A stretch of DNA of 64,000 nt from VXNE01 sp965203615 (lineage in GTDB: Bacteria > Pseudomonadota > Gammaproteobacteria > Pseudomonadales > Azotimanducaceae): NCBI GenBank assembly GCA_965203615.1, contig OZ241900.1:2852001-2916000 (forward strand). Direction: 5' to 3'. The notes beneath the pieces were generated by a model. It was not told where the DNA came from and ran no database searches. It saw nothing but the letters and a program-made list of their open reading frames with translations. Position 1 is the first letter of the stretch. Each line of letters starts with the position of its first letter. Below are positions 1 through 8,739 of the stretch, piece after piece. The position numbers and the translations under genes were made by a program.

Positions 1-510
1 AGCGAATACGCGGCCGGAATCGAGGGCGCCCGCTACCAGGGGTTCAACCTGATCGCTTTCGATGGCGTCGATCTCGTGTACGTGTGCAATCGCACGGGTG
101 AGCTACGCGTGCTGCAACCCGGTGTGTATGGCCTCGCCAACACGCACCTGGACGATGTGTGGCCAAAGTCCGCGCGGGGCATCGCCAGGTTGCGGGGTAT
201 TGGGGCAACCGCCACCGTTGACGATGTGCTCGGGGTGCTGAGGGATGAGTCGGCCCACTATGGCCCCGGGGGCAGTGAGCCGGAGAGCGCGCGGCCCGCG
301 ACCCCCGCGTTTCTGCGGGGCAAGGACTATGGCACGCGCGCCAGCACGGCGGTGATCCTGAGCGCAACGGGTATCGAGTTTGCCGAGCAGCAATATGGCC
401 CGATGGGAGAACCCGGAGGCCGCGTCACCGAGATGATCGAGATTCGCCCTTCGGGTGATGGCCGGGATGTCGCGACGGGCGGGGCGGCCGTCGGCCAACC
501 GTTGCCATAG
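1..510 (+). CDS. NRDE/TANGO2-like protein, 3' part only
   Basis: The reading frame is open from base 1 and ends with TAG at 508-510, so the start lies outside the window. The visible 169 residues include a stretch reading GFNLIAFDG followed by YVCNRTG and GVYGLANTHLDDVWPK, which matches the C-terminal half of the NRDE (TANGO2) family. Members are cytosolic proteins of poorly defined biochemistry, proposed to act in heme or lipid handling. The gene points toward thyA, which is on the opposite strand, so the two are convergent with only 13 bp between them. Family assignment is from recognition of this pattern; the NRDE signature itself would be in the missing N-terminus. Confidence 0.7.
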   Translation, partial: SEYAAGIEGARYQGFNLIAFDGVDLVYVCNRTGELRVLQPGVYGLANTHLDDVWPKSARGIARLRGIGATATVDDVLGVLRDESAHYGPGGSEPESARPATPAFLRGKDYGTRASTAVILSATGIEFAEQQYGPMGEPGGRVTEMIEIRPSGDGRDVATGGAAVGQPLP

Positions 511-523
511 CGGGGTCGGAATC

Positions 524-1351
524 TCAGACGGCCATTTCGGCCCTGATTGCCGAATGACATCGATAGTCGACGAGGCGGAAGTCGTCGAATCGGAAGTCGT
601 CGATCTCACTTTGGCCGCGGTCGTCGATTTCGAGTTTCGGCAAGGGGTAGGGGTCGCGCGCGAGCTGGCGCCTGACGGCATCGATGTGGTTCAGGTAGAT
701 GTGGGCATCGCCCAGCGTGTGGATGAAGTCACCGGGTTCGAGGTCCGTGACTCGCGCGACCATGTGCAGCAGCAGGGCATAGGACGCGATGTTGAGCGGG
801 ACGCCGAGAAACAGGTCGGCCGAGCGCTGGTACATGTGCAGCGAGAGCTTGCCGCCCGCGACGTAGAACTGGAAAAAGCTGTGACAGGGAGGCAACGCGA
901 CATCCTGCGCCTGGACCTCGGATGCATTCCAGGCGTTGACGATGATGCGGCGCGAGCCGGGATCGTTTCGGATCAGGTCGATGGCCTCCTGCAACTGGTC
1001 GACGCCGCCGTCCCAGCGCCGCCACTGCGCTCCGTAGATGCGGCCCATCGAGCCGTCGTTGGCGGAAACGCCGAGGCGCTTGAGGTAGTCGCCGTAGTTG
1101 CCGTCCCAGAGCCGGTTGTGGGGATAGATCGCCTTCAGGTCGTTGATGTTGTCCGAGCCGGATACGAACCAGAGCAGCTCCGACAGCATCGATTTCCAGA
1201 CGAGCCTTTTCGTGGTCACCGCGGGAAATCCATCGGCCATGGTGTAACGCATCTGGTAGCCGAACCGGGATAGCGTGCCGACCCCCGTGCGATCCTCGCG
1301 GCGCTCGCCGTGTTCGAGCACGTCCCGGAGGATGTCGAGGTAGGGGCGCAT
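524..1351 (-). CDS. thyA: Thymidylate synthase ThyA
   Basis: 275 residues, close to the 264 of E. coli ThyA. It converts dUMP and methylene-tetrahydrofolate to dTMP and dihydrofolate. The catalytic cysteine sits in PPCHSFFQFYV, and RRIIVNAWN carries the phosphate-binding arginines. The N-terminus MRPYLDILRDVLEHG aligns with the family start, so the ATG at 1351 was chosen over an in-frame start 12 codons upstream. The C-terminus has a slightly expanded acidic stretch before the usual end. In E. coli thyA is followed by lgt and ptsP; here lgt is missing and other genes separate thyA from ptsP. Confidence 0.97.
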   Translation of the reverse strand: MRPYLDILRDVLEHGERREDRTGVGTLSRFGYQMRYTMADGFPAVTTKRLVWKSMLSELLWFVSGSDNINDLKAIYPHNRLWDGNYGDYLKRLGVSANDGSMGRIYGAQWRRWDGGVDQLQEAIDLIRNDPGSRRIIVNAWNASEVQAQDVALPPCHSFFQFYVAGGKLSLHMYQRSADLFLGVPLNIASYALLLHMVARVTDLEPGDFIHTLGDAHIYLNHIDAVRRQLARDPYPLPKLEIDDRGQSEIDDFRFDDFRLVDYRCHSAIRAEMAV

Positions 1352-1420
1352 CGCCGTCAGCCTATCGCCCGTTCCCCCGATCCGCAATGCGGCCAGGACG
1401 AGGGTCCGCTGCCAGCTTCG

Positions 1421-1801
1421 TCAAGCTTCGCTGGCACCGTCCAGGCGAGACATCGACCGGTCGAATGTTCCCACGGGATGATGGCCAGCCTTGCGAGCGA
1501 TCTCGATGATAAGGCAGTCGGAAAACCCCACCGCAGGTTGCCGTCGGAACGCATTCAGGGCCGCCTCGACCACGTTTGCCTCCTGAAGCACCAACTGGTC
1601 ATGCTCAAGCAACATCTGGATCACCGTGATGATCCGATCCGAGTGCAGGTCGTACACCGAGGCAAGAACCCATACTGCCTCTGCCAGCACCAGGTGGGAG
1701 ACCCAAGCGCCAGAAGCTACGAACGTTTCGGCCCTTTCGACCTGATTGGGATCGTCACGAACCAACAGCCTGACGAGAACACTGGTGTCAATCGCGCGCA
1801 T
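1421..1801 (-). CDS. VapC-like PIN-domain toxin
   Basis: 126 residues. The start MRAIDTSVLVRLLVRDD is the classic PIN-domain first strand with its metal-binding aspartate; FSDCLIIEIA and TFDRSMSRL carry the later acidic positions. PIN toxins are Mg-dependent RNases, often cleaving tRNA. The ATG at 1801 is preferred to an upstream in-frame ATG at 1834 because the PIN fold begins directly there. It overlaps the antitoxin gene by 14 nt, the normal antitoxin-first arrangement on the minus strand. RNA target unknown. Confidence 0.85.
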   Translation of the reverse strand: MRAIDTSVLVRLLVRDDPNQVERAETFVASGAWVSHLVLAEAVWVLASVYDLHSDRIITVIQMLLEHDQLVLQEANVVEAALNAFRRQPAVGFSDCLIIEIARKAGHHPVGTFDRSMSRLDGASEA

Positions 1802-2075
1802 GCTTTCGTCGCAGGAACGTGGAGATGCCTTCATTCATCTCGTCAACCGTATGCGAATGGGGAGAGACCGAGAATATCGCGTCGTGGATGTCTCGCGAGG
1901 TGTACTTTGACGCGCGCCTCACAATGACCGCGTCACCTTCCTCACACCACTCGACCCTGGATCCCGGCACCAGCCCGAGTTTCTGTCGAATACGCGCGGG
2001 TATCGAAATCTGTCCTTGCGACGTGATCTTGGACTCAACTCCCGCCACTGCCACATACCTCGTCTCAAGTTTCAT
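1788..2075 (-). CDS. AbrB/SpoVT-fold antitoxin, VapB-like
   Basis: 95 residues. The segment SKITSQGQISIPARIRQKLGL is a textbook swapped-hairpin AbrB DNA-binding domain, and the C-terminal third should wrap the PIN toxin encoded just downstream. It would neutralise the toxin and repress its own promoter. No clear Shine-Dalgarno sequence precedes the ATG at 2075. The first half of a two-part palindromic operator overlaps the start codon (see 2074-2108), consistent with autoregulation. Confidence 0.85.
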   Translation of the reverse strand: MKLETRYVAVAGVESKITSQGQISIPARIRQKLGLVPGSRVEWCEEGDAVIVRRASKYTSRDIHDAIFSVSPHSHTVDEMNEGISTFLRRKHARD

Positions 2076-2108
2076 TACCGAGGTAATGTAGATGCGTTAC
2101 CCGGGTAA
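2074..2108. promoter_or_regulatory. Twin palindromic operator of the vapBC operon
   Basis: Two copies of the inverted repeat TTACC-N2-GGTAA occur at 2075-2086 and 2097-2108, with centres 22 bp apart, about two helical turns. The first includes the antitoxin start codon. AbrB-type antitoxins bind such paired repeats as dimers on one helix face, so this is a likely autoregulatory operator (inference). The divergent SDR gene starts 119 bp further on. Confidence 0.7.
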
Positions 2109-2226
2109 TTCAAGTCCGGATTCTATGTTCGACCATGAGCCGCGTTTTTTGGCAATTGTGTTTCGAGACACGCGTTCAAGATGTCCCGATGCTACGATCA
2201 TGCATTCAAGACGCGTGGAGGATTGG

Positions 2227-3033
2227 ATGAGTGGTCGATTGGAAGGCAAGGTGGCGGTCGTCACGGGCGGGACTAGCGGTATCGGCGAGGCGACGGTCGA
2301 GCTTTTCGTCGAAGAAGGCGCGAAAGTCGTGCTCACGGGGCGCTCTCGCGACAAGGGTGCGGCCCTGGCGGACAGGCTGGGGGAGAATGCCGTCTACTTC
2401 CATGCAGACGTCACCCGCGAGGAGGACATCAAGGCTTCCATCGACGCCGCGGTGGAGCGATTCGGCAGGCTCGACGTGCTGTTCAACAATGCCGGGTCGT
2501 CGATTCGCACGGAGATATCGACGATCAAGGCGGCCGAGATCGAGCAGAGTTGTCGCGTGCTCCTGACCAGCGTCATGCTTGGTATTCGCTACGCCATCGA
2601 GCCGATGAAGGCCGCGGGCGGCGGATCGATCATCAACAACTCCAGCATCGCCGGGCTGCGCTACCGGCAGGGCAACATCCTGTATTCGACGCTGAAGGCC
2701 GCGGTCACCCACTGCACGCGCATGGCGGGCGTCGAACTCGGGCCGCATCGGATTCGTGTCAACGCGATTTCTCCCGGTGCCATCGCCACGCCGATCTTCT
2801 GGGGCGGTTCCGAGCGCGCAAACACGCTCAGCGACGAGGAAAACGCGGACAAGATGCGCAGGCTGCAGGACAACCTCGCCAAGGCGACGCCCATACCGAG
2901 AAGCGGCGTGGCGCACGACATAGCCGAAGCCGCGCTGTTTCTCGCGAGCGATGCCGGCAACTACGTCAATGCGCACGATCTGGTCGTGGACGGCGGGCGC
3001 ACATGGATGTTCAACAATAACCCCATGGACTGA
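2227..3033 (+). CDS. Short-chain dehydrogenase/reductase (SDR)
   Basis: 268 residues. The Rossmann motif TGGTSGIG lies near residue 12, NNAG near residue 90, the catalytic serine in NNSSIAG and the YxxxK pair in YSTLK. It is a classical NAD(P)-dependent oxidoreductase of unknown substrate; the C-terminal VDGGRTWMF is normal for the family. ATG 2227 follows GGAG at 2217-2220; the frame is open upstream but those residues do not fit the fold. The stop codon shares one base with the next gene's start, so the two are probably co-translated. Confidence 0.85.
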   Translation: MSGRLEGKVAVVTGGTSGIGEATVELFVEEGAKVVLTGRSRDKGAALADRLGENAVYFHADVTREEDIKASIDAAVERFGRLDVLFNNAGSSIRTEISTIKAAEIEQSCRVLLTSVMLGIRYAIEPMKAAGGGSIINNSSIAGLRYRQGNILYSTLKAAVTHCTRMAGVELGPHRIRVNAISPGAIATPIFWGGSERANTLSDEENADKMRRLQDNLAKATPIPRSGVAHDIAEAALFLASDAGNYVNAHDLVVDGGRTWMFNNNPMD

Positions 3034-4103
3034 TGGCTGACGGTGTGACAGGCGGGTCCGTCCCGCCACCGGGCGTGGAATCCGTGGTTCTCGAACCAAC
3101 GCAGACATCGCCGGAGACGCCTGGGCCGATGCACGTCCGCTTTACGGGTTCCGGCCTGGAGTATTTCCGCATCTGGGTCATCAACACGGCTTTGACGCTG
3201 CTTACCCTGGGCGTGTTCTCCGCCTGGGCGACCGTACGCACGCGCCGGTACTTCTACGGCAACACGTGGCTTGGCGATGCCGCGTTCAATTACACCGCGC
3301 GCCCGTTGACGATACTGATCGGGCGGGCCATCGTGGTGGGGGTGCTGATCGCCCTGTGGCTGGCGGAAATGGTCTCGATGGCCTACTACGTCACCGGGTC
3401 CGTGGTGCTGTTTTGCCTGTACCCCTGGATCGCAGTCCGGGCGCGATCTTTCCGCCTTCGCAACTCGTTCTACCGCCACGTCTGCTGGAATTTCGAGGGG
3501 AACTACTCGACGGCTGCCAAGTACTACTGCCTCGGACCCATCGTCGGTGTGTTGAGCTTCGGGCTCATGGTGCCGTACATCGCGATGCGACGTGATCTGT
3601 TTCTGATTGAGAAAAGCCGTTTCGGCACGTCGGAGTGTTCATTCGAAGGTACGCCAGGTCGGTACTACCGCATCTATTTCGCTACTTTCGGGATTTTCAT
3701 CATGATGCTGGTGGCGAATGTGGTGCTGGTGGCGATGCTTCCCGCCGGTGTCGGGTTAGCTCTGAGCGTGGTGAGCTGGCTCCCGATCTTCGTCGCGGGG
3801 CTCTATATCAAGGTGCGTCTCGACAACCTCCGTTGGTCGAATACCGTGGTCGGCGAGTACTGGTTCAGCCTTGAACTGTCCTTCTGGAAGATGCTGGGAC
3901 TGTATCTCAGCAATCTCGTGCTGATCGTCGTTACGCTTGGCGCATACATTCCCTTCGCCAAGGTCCGGGTCGTACGCTACAAGCTCGGGAGGTTCAGGAT
4001 CGTGCGCCAGGGTGCCGAGACCATCTTTGTCGGCCCCCGACAGACCCTCGGTGCCGTGGGCGCCGAGGCCGGCGACGCTTTCGGACTGGATCTCGGCATA
4101 TGA
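3033..4103 (+). CDS. DUF898/YjgN-family inner-membrane protein
   Basis: 356 residues with about six to eight hydrophobic segments, for example TALTLLTLGVFSAWATV, AIVVGVLIALWLAEM and GIFIMMLVANVVLVAML. The repeated pattern of a GLEYF(R/K)IW-type motif, then a TLGVFSAWA- or TLGAYIPFA-type helix followed by a short basic RTRRYFYGN-like loop, is characteristic of the DUF898 (YjgN) family. Function is not established. It overlaps the next gene, an M48 metalloprotease, by 4 nt (ATGA), and this pairing recurs in Proteobacteria, suggesting a membrane protein quality-control role (inference). Confidence 0.8.
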   Translation: MADGVTGGSVPPPGVESVVLEPTQTSPETPGPMHVRFTGSGLEYFRIWVINTALTLLTLGVFSAWATVRTRRYFYGNTWLGDAAFNYTARPLTILIGRAIVVGVLIALWLAEMVSMAYYVTGSVVLFCLYPWIAVRARSFRLRNSFYRHVCWNFEGNYSTAAKYYCLGPIVGVLSFGLMVPYIAMRRDLFLIEKSRFGTSECSFEGTPGRYYRIYFATFGIFIMMLVANVVLVAMLPAGVGLALSVVSWLPIFVAGLYIKVRLDNLRWSNTVVGEYWFSLELSFWKMLGLYLSNLVLIVVTLGAYIPFAKVRVVRYKLGRFRIVRQGAETIFVGPRQTLGAVGAEAGDAFGLDLGI

Positions 4104-5122
4104 GCACGGTGCGCGGGGTCTTTTACGACGGTCTCACCTGGGACCGCCAGGACGTGCTGGTCCGACTCGATCGCAACGGCGGCATTCACATCGCCGGAGA
4201 CGGCGTCGACCTGGCGCTGAAGTTCGACGATGTGCGGATTTCCGAACGCCTCGCCAACATTCCCCGTTATGTCTATCTCTCCGGCGGCGACGCGTGTGAA
4301 TTGCTCGACAACGACGCCGTGGATTCGTGGCTCAGGGAAGGCGACGTGCAACGCGGACCACGCTTCCTGCATCGGCTGGACACGTCCGTGTGGGCAGGAA
4401 TCGCCGGGATCGCGACCATCGCGCTGATCGTGGCCTCGTTCGTGCTCTGGGGCGCCCCGGCGCTTGCGGAGCGGGCCGTTCAGGCGCTGCCCATGAGCGT
4501 GGACGAAACGATAGGCGAGGATTCGCTCGCCGTGCTGGACAAGTTCGCGTTTTCGCCGTCGAAGGTCGCGGAATCCCGACAGGCCGAGATTCGAGCGGCC
4601 TTTGACGAGATGGTGCGCGACATGGCGCCCCCGATGGGCGGCGAGCTTGTGTTTCGGAGCAGCGATCTCTTCGGCGCCAACGCCTTTGCCCTCTCGGGCA
4701 ATACCGTCATCCTCACCGACGAACTGATCGAACTGGCCGAACACGACGAAGAGCTCATCGCGGTGCTCGCGCATGAGATGGGCCACATCCAGCACCGTCA
4801 TGTCATGAAACACGTGGCACGCAACGCGATCGTGGCCGTACTGTTGGCAGCGTATATCGGCGATGTCTCCGCCATCACGGGAGTTGCGGCGACGATGCCC
4901 GCGGTCCTCGACTCCATGCGCCATTCGCGCGCTTTCGAACGCGAGGCGGACCGCGTGGCCCGGGACTATCTCGACAGCGTCGGAATCGCGCCGTCGCGCC
5001 TGGGAGACCTCCTCGCTCGCCTCATGGCCCAATGCCCGGATTGCGAGGAACCTCCTTTGTACCTAAGTACGCATCCCCCGCTGGATGAACGGGTCGAAGC
5101 CTTGTCCGGAGGCGACGACTAA
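4100..5122 (+). CDS. M48-family zinc metalloprotease
   Basis: 340 residues. The N-terminal ~90 residues form a small soluble domain, followed by one membrane span (about residues 98-118, WAGIAGIATIALIVASFVLW) and an M48 peptidase domain. The zinc motif HEMGHIQHRH is at about residues 225-234; the third ligand is expected in FEREADRVARDYL. The end, LSTHPPLDERVEAL, is typical of M48C/HtpX-like proteases. Translationally coupled by ATGA to the YjgN-like gene; probably acts at the inner membrane. Confidence 0.85.
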   Translation: MSTVRGVFYDGLTWDRQDVLVRLDRNGGIHIAGDGVDLALKFDDVRISERLANIPRYVYLSGGDACELLDNDAVDSWLREGDVQRGPRFLHRLDTSVWAGIAGIATIALIVASFVLWGAPALAERAVQALPMSVDETIGEDSLAVLDKFAFSPSKVAESRQAEIRAAFDEMVRDMAPPMGGELVFRSSDLFGANAFALSGNTVILTDELIELAEHDEELIAVLAHEMGHIQHRHVMKHVARNAIVAVLLAAYIGDVSAITGVAATMPAVLDSMRHSRAFEREADRVARDYLDSVGIAPSRLGDLLARLMAQCPDCEEPPLYLSTHPPLDERVEALSGGDD

Positions 5123-5227
5123 ACTCATAGGAACCCTGTTCACGATGGGACAAACCAGCGCCGGGTAGCCCGCGGATGGCGGTGTGGCCGCGTTGGCCGT
5201 GCCCGTCAAGTTAGAGATTCACTTCCT

Positions 5228-6169
5228 TTAGAAGAGTCTGCGCTTCCGCTTCTCCTTGACCTTCCCCTTCTTGTCCACGACCTCGTTCGTGATTCTCGCC
5301 AGCATTCCATCCGCGATGCTGCCTTGCCCCGCGATGATCTGCGCCTTTGAGAATTTTGCCTGAGCGCTGGTGACTTCCAGCTTGCCCATGTGCTCTTCCT
5401 CACGCCCAAGCTCCTCTCCCGTATCGGGGTCGACAAACGCTTCGCCCTGGCTGAACACGTCCAGCACGTTCCCTTCCGCTAGCATGCTGTTGCCGTAGTT
5501 GAGCATGACTTCGCCGTTGGCTTGGACGCGCACAACTCTTATGGGGAAGATGTTTCCGACTATCAGGTTGGTGACGCCTTGCGCGGTTTTCCGCATCACG
5601 TCGCCCAGCAGCACGCTTTCGTCCGAGTCGCCCGCCGTGCCCATGTTGCCGACTTGGAATCCTCCTCCGCTGCTGACTTCAGCGGTCACAGTGTCGGCGA
5701 ATCCGATTTGACCTCTGGCTATGTCGATGACCCGAACATCGACGGACATCACGGCTTGTTCGCTGGATGCTCCGAAGCCGCCGACTTGCGTGGCGCTGGC
5801 TTCCTGTCCGTACTGCGTGATGGCTCCGATCAGAATGTAATCCACCCCCTGAAGGCTTAGGGAATTGCCGTCGAAGCCGCCGGACGAAACGCCCATGAGC
5901 GTCAGTCCCTGCTCCTCCAGAATCGCATTCATGCGATCCCTTTCCATCACGTCGAACTTGTTGGTTTTGACCAGCGCGGTTGTCACCATGTCCACGAATG
6001 CCCTGGTGTTCTCTCTCGGATCTTGCCCGTAGGCCCGGTACCGCTTGTCCTCGCTGGAGTCCATCGCCTTGTACTCGATTTCTCCCACGGCGATGGTCGC
6101 CTTGCCCTGCGCCACCGCAGACGCGCCAAAGAGCGCGATTGCGACCAGCAATGCTGTTCCGATCTTCAT
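5228..6169 (-). CDS. CsgG-family periplasmic/outer-membrane protein
   Basis: 313 residues. A signal peptide (about residues 1-20, ending AVAQG) is followed by a CsgG-like domain with the family pattern KFDVMERDRMNAILEEQGL and LQGVDYILIGAITQYG. There is no lipobox cysteine, unlike CsgG or LpoB, so it is probably soluble periplasmic or otherwise anchored. The last ~20 residues are strongly basic (KKGKVKEKRKRRLF). No curli genes are nearby, so a curli role is not supported. It is convergent with the M48 gene. Confidence 0.75.
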   Translation of the reverse strand: MKIGTALLVAIALFGASAVAQGKATIAVGEIEYKAMDSSEDKRYRAYGQDPRENTRAFVDMVTTALVKTNKFDVMERDRMNAILEEQGLTLMGVSSGGFDGNSLSLQGVDYILIGAITQYGQEASATQVGGFGASSEQAVMSVDVRVIDIARGQIGFADTVTAEVSSGGGFQVGNMGTAGDSDESVLLGDVMRKTAQGVTNLIVGNIFPIRVVRVQANGEVMLNYGNSMLAEGNVLDVFSQGEAFVDPDTGEELGREEEHMGKLEVTSAQAKFSKAQIIAGQGSIADGMLARITNEVVDKKGKVKEKRKRRLF

Positions 6170-6447
6170 TTTGGGGATCCCCCTCCGTCTGTGGATGCAC
6201 CCCGGCGTGGAGCCGGGTCGTGCTTAGACCACACAGACGTATGGAATCCCTGCTATTCGTCCGGGACGGATAGCTAATCCGTCCCCCTCTTGGACTGTTG
6301 TATTCGCAGGCAACCCGGCAGAGCGGGCGTGCCCGTGTCGTCTAAGCGGGTTTGAAGCTACGTCGAATTGGGAGGTCAAGTCAAGAAGTGCGCCCGGTGG
6401 CGCAGGGCAGCAAAGCACGGCGACCGTAAGAACGGTCGTTTCGTCAG
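6170..6447. other. Intergenic region with a strong hairpin at 6263-6285
   Basis: The 278-bp gap separates ptsP (stop at 6448) from the CsgG-like gene (start at 6169), both on the minus strand. A 9-bp perfect stem with a 5-nt loop lies at 6263-6285 and a GC-rich hairpin (CCCGGC-N5-GCCGGG) near 6200-6216. Neither has a T-tract, so they are not classic terminators. No ORF or tRNA pattern was seen. Confidence 0.4.
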
Positions 6448-8739
6448 CTACACCTCCGGCAACTCGTAATGCGGCACGACGCGGCCAAGGCCGGTGCGCA
6501 CCATCTCGCCGCGGATGAAGCGCAGGATTTCGTCGGCGTCGTCCATGCGCAACGCCCGTGCCAGGATGCGGCGGCAGCCGCGCACGGAGACGTGGCGGAC
6601 GACCCATTTCACTTTCGGCAGGTGCGTGGCGTTCATCGACAGCACGTCGTAGCCCATGGCTACGCACAGCACCGCGCCCTCCGGCGTGCCGGCGAGTTCA
6701 CCGCAGATTCCGACACCCTTGCCCTCGGCGTGGGCCGCCTTGGAGACTTCCCGTAGTGCCCGCAACACCGCTGGATGCACTTCGCGATACAGCGGTGCCA
6801 CCTGCGGGTTATTCCTGTCCACCGCCAGCATGTATTGGGTCAGGTCGTTGGAACCGACGGCGAGGAAGTCCACCTCCCTGGCGATTTGCCGCGCCTGGTA
6901 GACAGCGGCGGGCACCTCGATCATGACGCCGGTGAGGGGCTGCCGCACGTCGTAGCCCTCTTCCGTCACTTCCCGGTGCGCGCGGTGCACCAGCCTCCGC
7001 GCCTCGTGCACTTCGGACATGCTGCTCACCATCGGCAGCATGATGCGCAGGACCCCTTCGAGTCCCGCGTTGGCCTTGATCATGGCGCGCACTTGCGACA
7101 TGAAGATCTCCGGGTGGTCGAGCGTTACGCGAATACCGCGCCACCCCAGGAACGGGTTCTCTTCCGAAATCGGGAAGTACGACAGCGCCTTGTCGCCGCC
7201 GATGTCCAGTGACCGCATCGTGACCGGCCGCGGATCGAAGGCCTCCATGTGCTCGCGATAGACGGCGCGCTGTTCTTCCTCCGTGGGGAAACGGTCCTCG
7301 GTCATGAACGGCACTTCGGTGCGGAACAGGCCAATCCCCTCCGCGCCGCGATCGAGGGACCGGGTGATGTCACCGACCAGCCCGATGTTGACCCATAGCG
7401 CGACGCGCTGGCCGTCCCGGGTGACACAGGGAAGCTCGCGCAGATCTTCGAGTTCCTCGGCAAACTCGCGTTCCTCCTCCATCAATGCGGCATAGTGCGA
7501 GATCACCGGGCGGGACGGGTTCGCCACGACCTGGCCGTAGAATCCATCGACGATCAACGTGGTCTGTTCGACTCCGTGGAGGGGGACATCCACCGCGCCC
7601 ATGACCGCGGGTACGCCGAGCGCGCGCGCCAGGATGGCGACGTGGGAGTTCGCCGATCCCTTGTGGGAGACGATGCCGCGCAGGCGGTCCACCGGAATGT
7701 CGGCGAGCAGCGCCGCCGTAACCTGGTCGCCCACTAGCACGGTGTCTTCCGGGAACTCGATCTTGCGTTGGTGGATGTCCCGCAGGTAACCGAGCACGCG
7801 CTGACCCAGTTCGCGCACGTCGGCCGCGCGCTCGCTCAGGTAGGAGTCGTGCATTTCCTCGAAGGCGCGGGTGTGTTCCAGGATGACCTGCTTGAGCGCG
7901 CCCTGGGCCCACTCTCCGCCGAGGATGCGTTCCCGGATCTCTTCGGCGAGCGCGTCGTCGTCAAGCATGCCGAGGTATGCGTCGAACAGAACGCGTTCCT
8001 CTTCCGGCAGTGCGGAGAGTTGCTGGCTCGCGTTTTCGATGTCGTTGCGCACATGCGCGATGGCGCTGTCGATCATCTCGAGTTCGGCCGCAATGTCTTC
8101 CGCCGCCTTGTCTGGAACCGACTCCAGCGCCGTTCCGGGATGCATGACCACGGCTGTACCGATGGCGATACCGGGGGCACCGGACACGCCGGCGAAGCGC
8201 GTGTCCCGCTGCTCTGCCGTCGGTTTGGCGAGCGCCTCGATGTCGCCGGCTGCCTCGGCGTGGGCGACGATGGCGGCGAGTTGCGCCGACAGCGTGATCA
8301 GGAAGGCTTCGTCATCCTCGTCGAACTTCCGCTGTTCGCGTTGCCGAACGACGAGCACTCCCAGTACCCGGCGTCGATGAATGATCGGCACGCCGAGGAA
8401 CGCGTGGAATGCCTCTTCGCCCATTTCCTCAAGGTGGAGGAAGCGCGGGTGACGCGGCGCGTCGTCGAGATTGATGGGTTCGGCACGCTGCGCCACCAGC
8501 CCGACCAGGCCCTCGTCGGGTCCGACCGCCACGCGACCCACGGCATCGGGATTCGACCCCTGGTTGGCTGCGAACTGGAACTTTCCGGTACCTCGGTCGA
8601 GGATGTAGATCGAACACAACTCCGTCGCCATCGCGGTGCTCACCCGCGTGACGATCGTGTTCAGCGCCGCCCGGAAACTCGATGCGGCATTGACGTCCTG
8701 GACGATTTCGCGGAGGTCATCGAGTACGCTGTTGGTCAC
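6448..8739 (-). CDS. ptsP: PtsP, phosphoenolpyruvate-protein phosphotransferase (EI-Ntr)
   Basis: 763 residues from a GTG start; E. coli PtsP has 748. Order: N-terminal GAF domain (about residues 1-150, DDLREIVQDVNAASSF...), the phosphohistidine domain with its active-site His in ANSHVAILARALG, and the C-terminal PEP-binding TIM barrel with GIGLFRTEVPFM, RSLDIGGDK and AVGSNDLTQYMLAVDRNN. It starts the nitrogen phosphotransfer relay by passing phosphate from PEP to NPr. The GTG at 8739 forms a GTGA overlap with the rppH stop codon; the longer upstream frame only reads rppH in the wrong phase and was discarded. Confidence 0.95.
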   Translation of the reverse strand: MTNSVLDDLREIVQDVNAASSFRAALNTIVTRVSTAMATELCSIYILDRGTGKFQFAANQGSNPDAVGRVAVGPDEGLVGLVAQRAEPINLDDAPRHPRFLHLEEMGEEAFHAFLGVPIIHRRRVLGVLVVRQREQRKFDEDDEAFLITLSAQLAAIVAHAEAAGDIEALAKPTAEQRDTRFAGVSGAPGIAIGTAVVMHPGTALESVPDKAAEDIAAELEMIDSAIAHVRNDIENASQQLSALPEEERVLFDAYLGMLDDDALAEEIRERILGGEWAQGALKQVILEHTRAFEEMHDSYLSERAADVRELGQRVLGYLRDIHQRKIEFPEDTVLVGDQVTAALLADIPVDRLRGIVSHKGSANSHVAILARALGVPAVMGAVDVPLHGVEQTTLIVDGFYGQVVANPSRPVISHYAALMEEEREFAEELEDLRELPCVTRDGQRVALWVNIGLVGDITRSLDRGAEGIGLFRTEVPFMTEDRFPTEEEQRAVYREHMEAFDPRPVTMRSLDIGGDKALSYFPISEENPFLGWRGIRVTLDHPEIFMSQVRAMIKANAGLEGVLRIMLPMVSSMSEVHEARRLVHRAHREVTEEGYDVRQPLTGVMIEVPAAVYQARQIAREVDFLAVGSNDLTQYMLAVDRNNPQVAPLYREVHPAVLRALREVSKAAHAEGKGVGICGELAGTPEGAVLCVAMGYDVLSMNATHLPKVKWVVRHVSVRGCRRILARALRMDDADEILRFIRGEMVRTGLGRVVPHYELPEV

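Noticed and set aside
455..1273. 272-codon ORF on the plus strand over thyA
   Set aside because: Exact antisense of thyA; the thyA frame has all catalytic motifs and this one resembles nothing.
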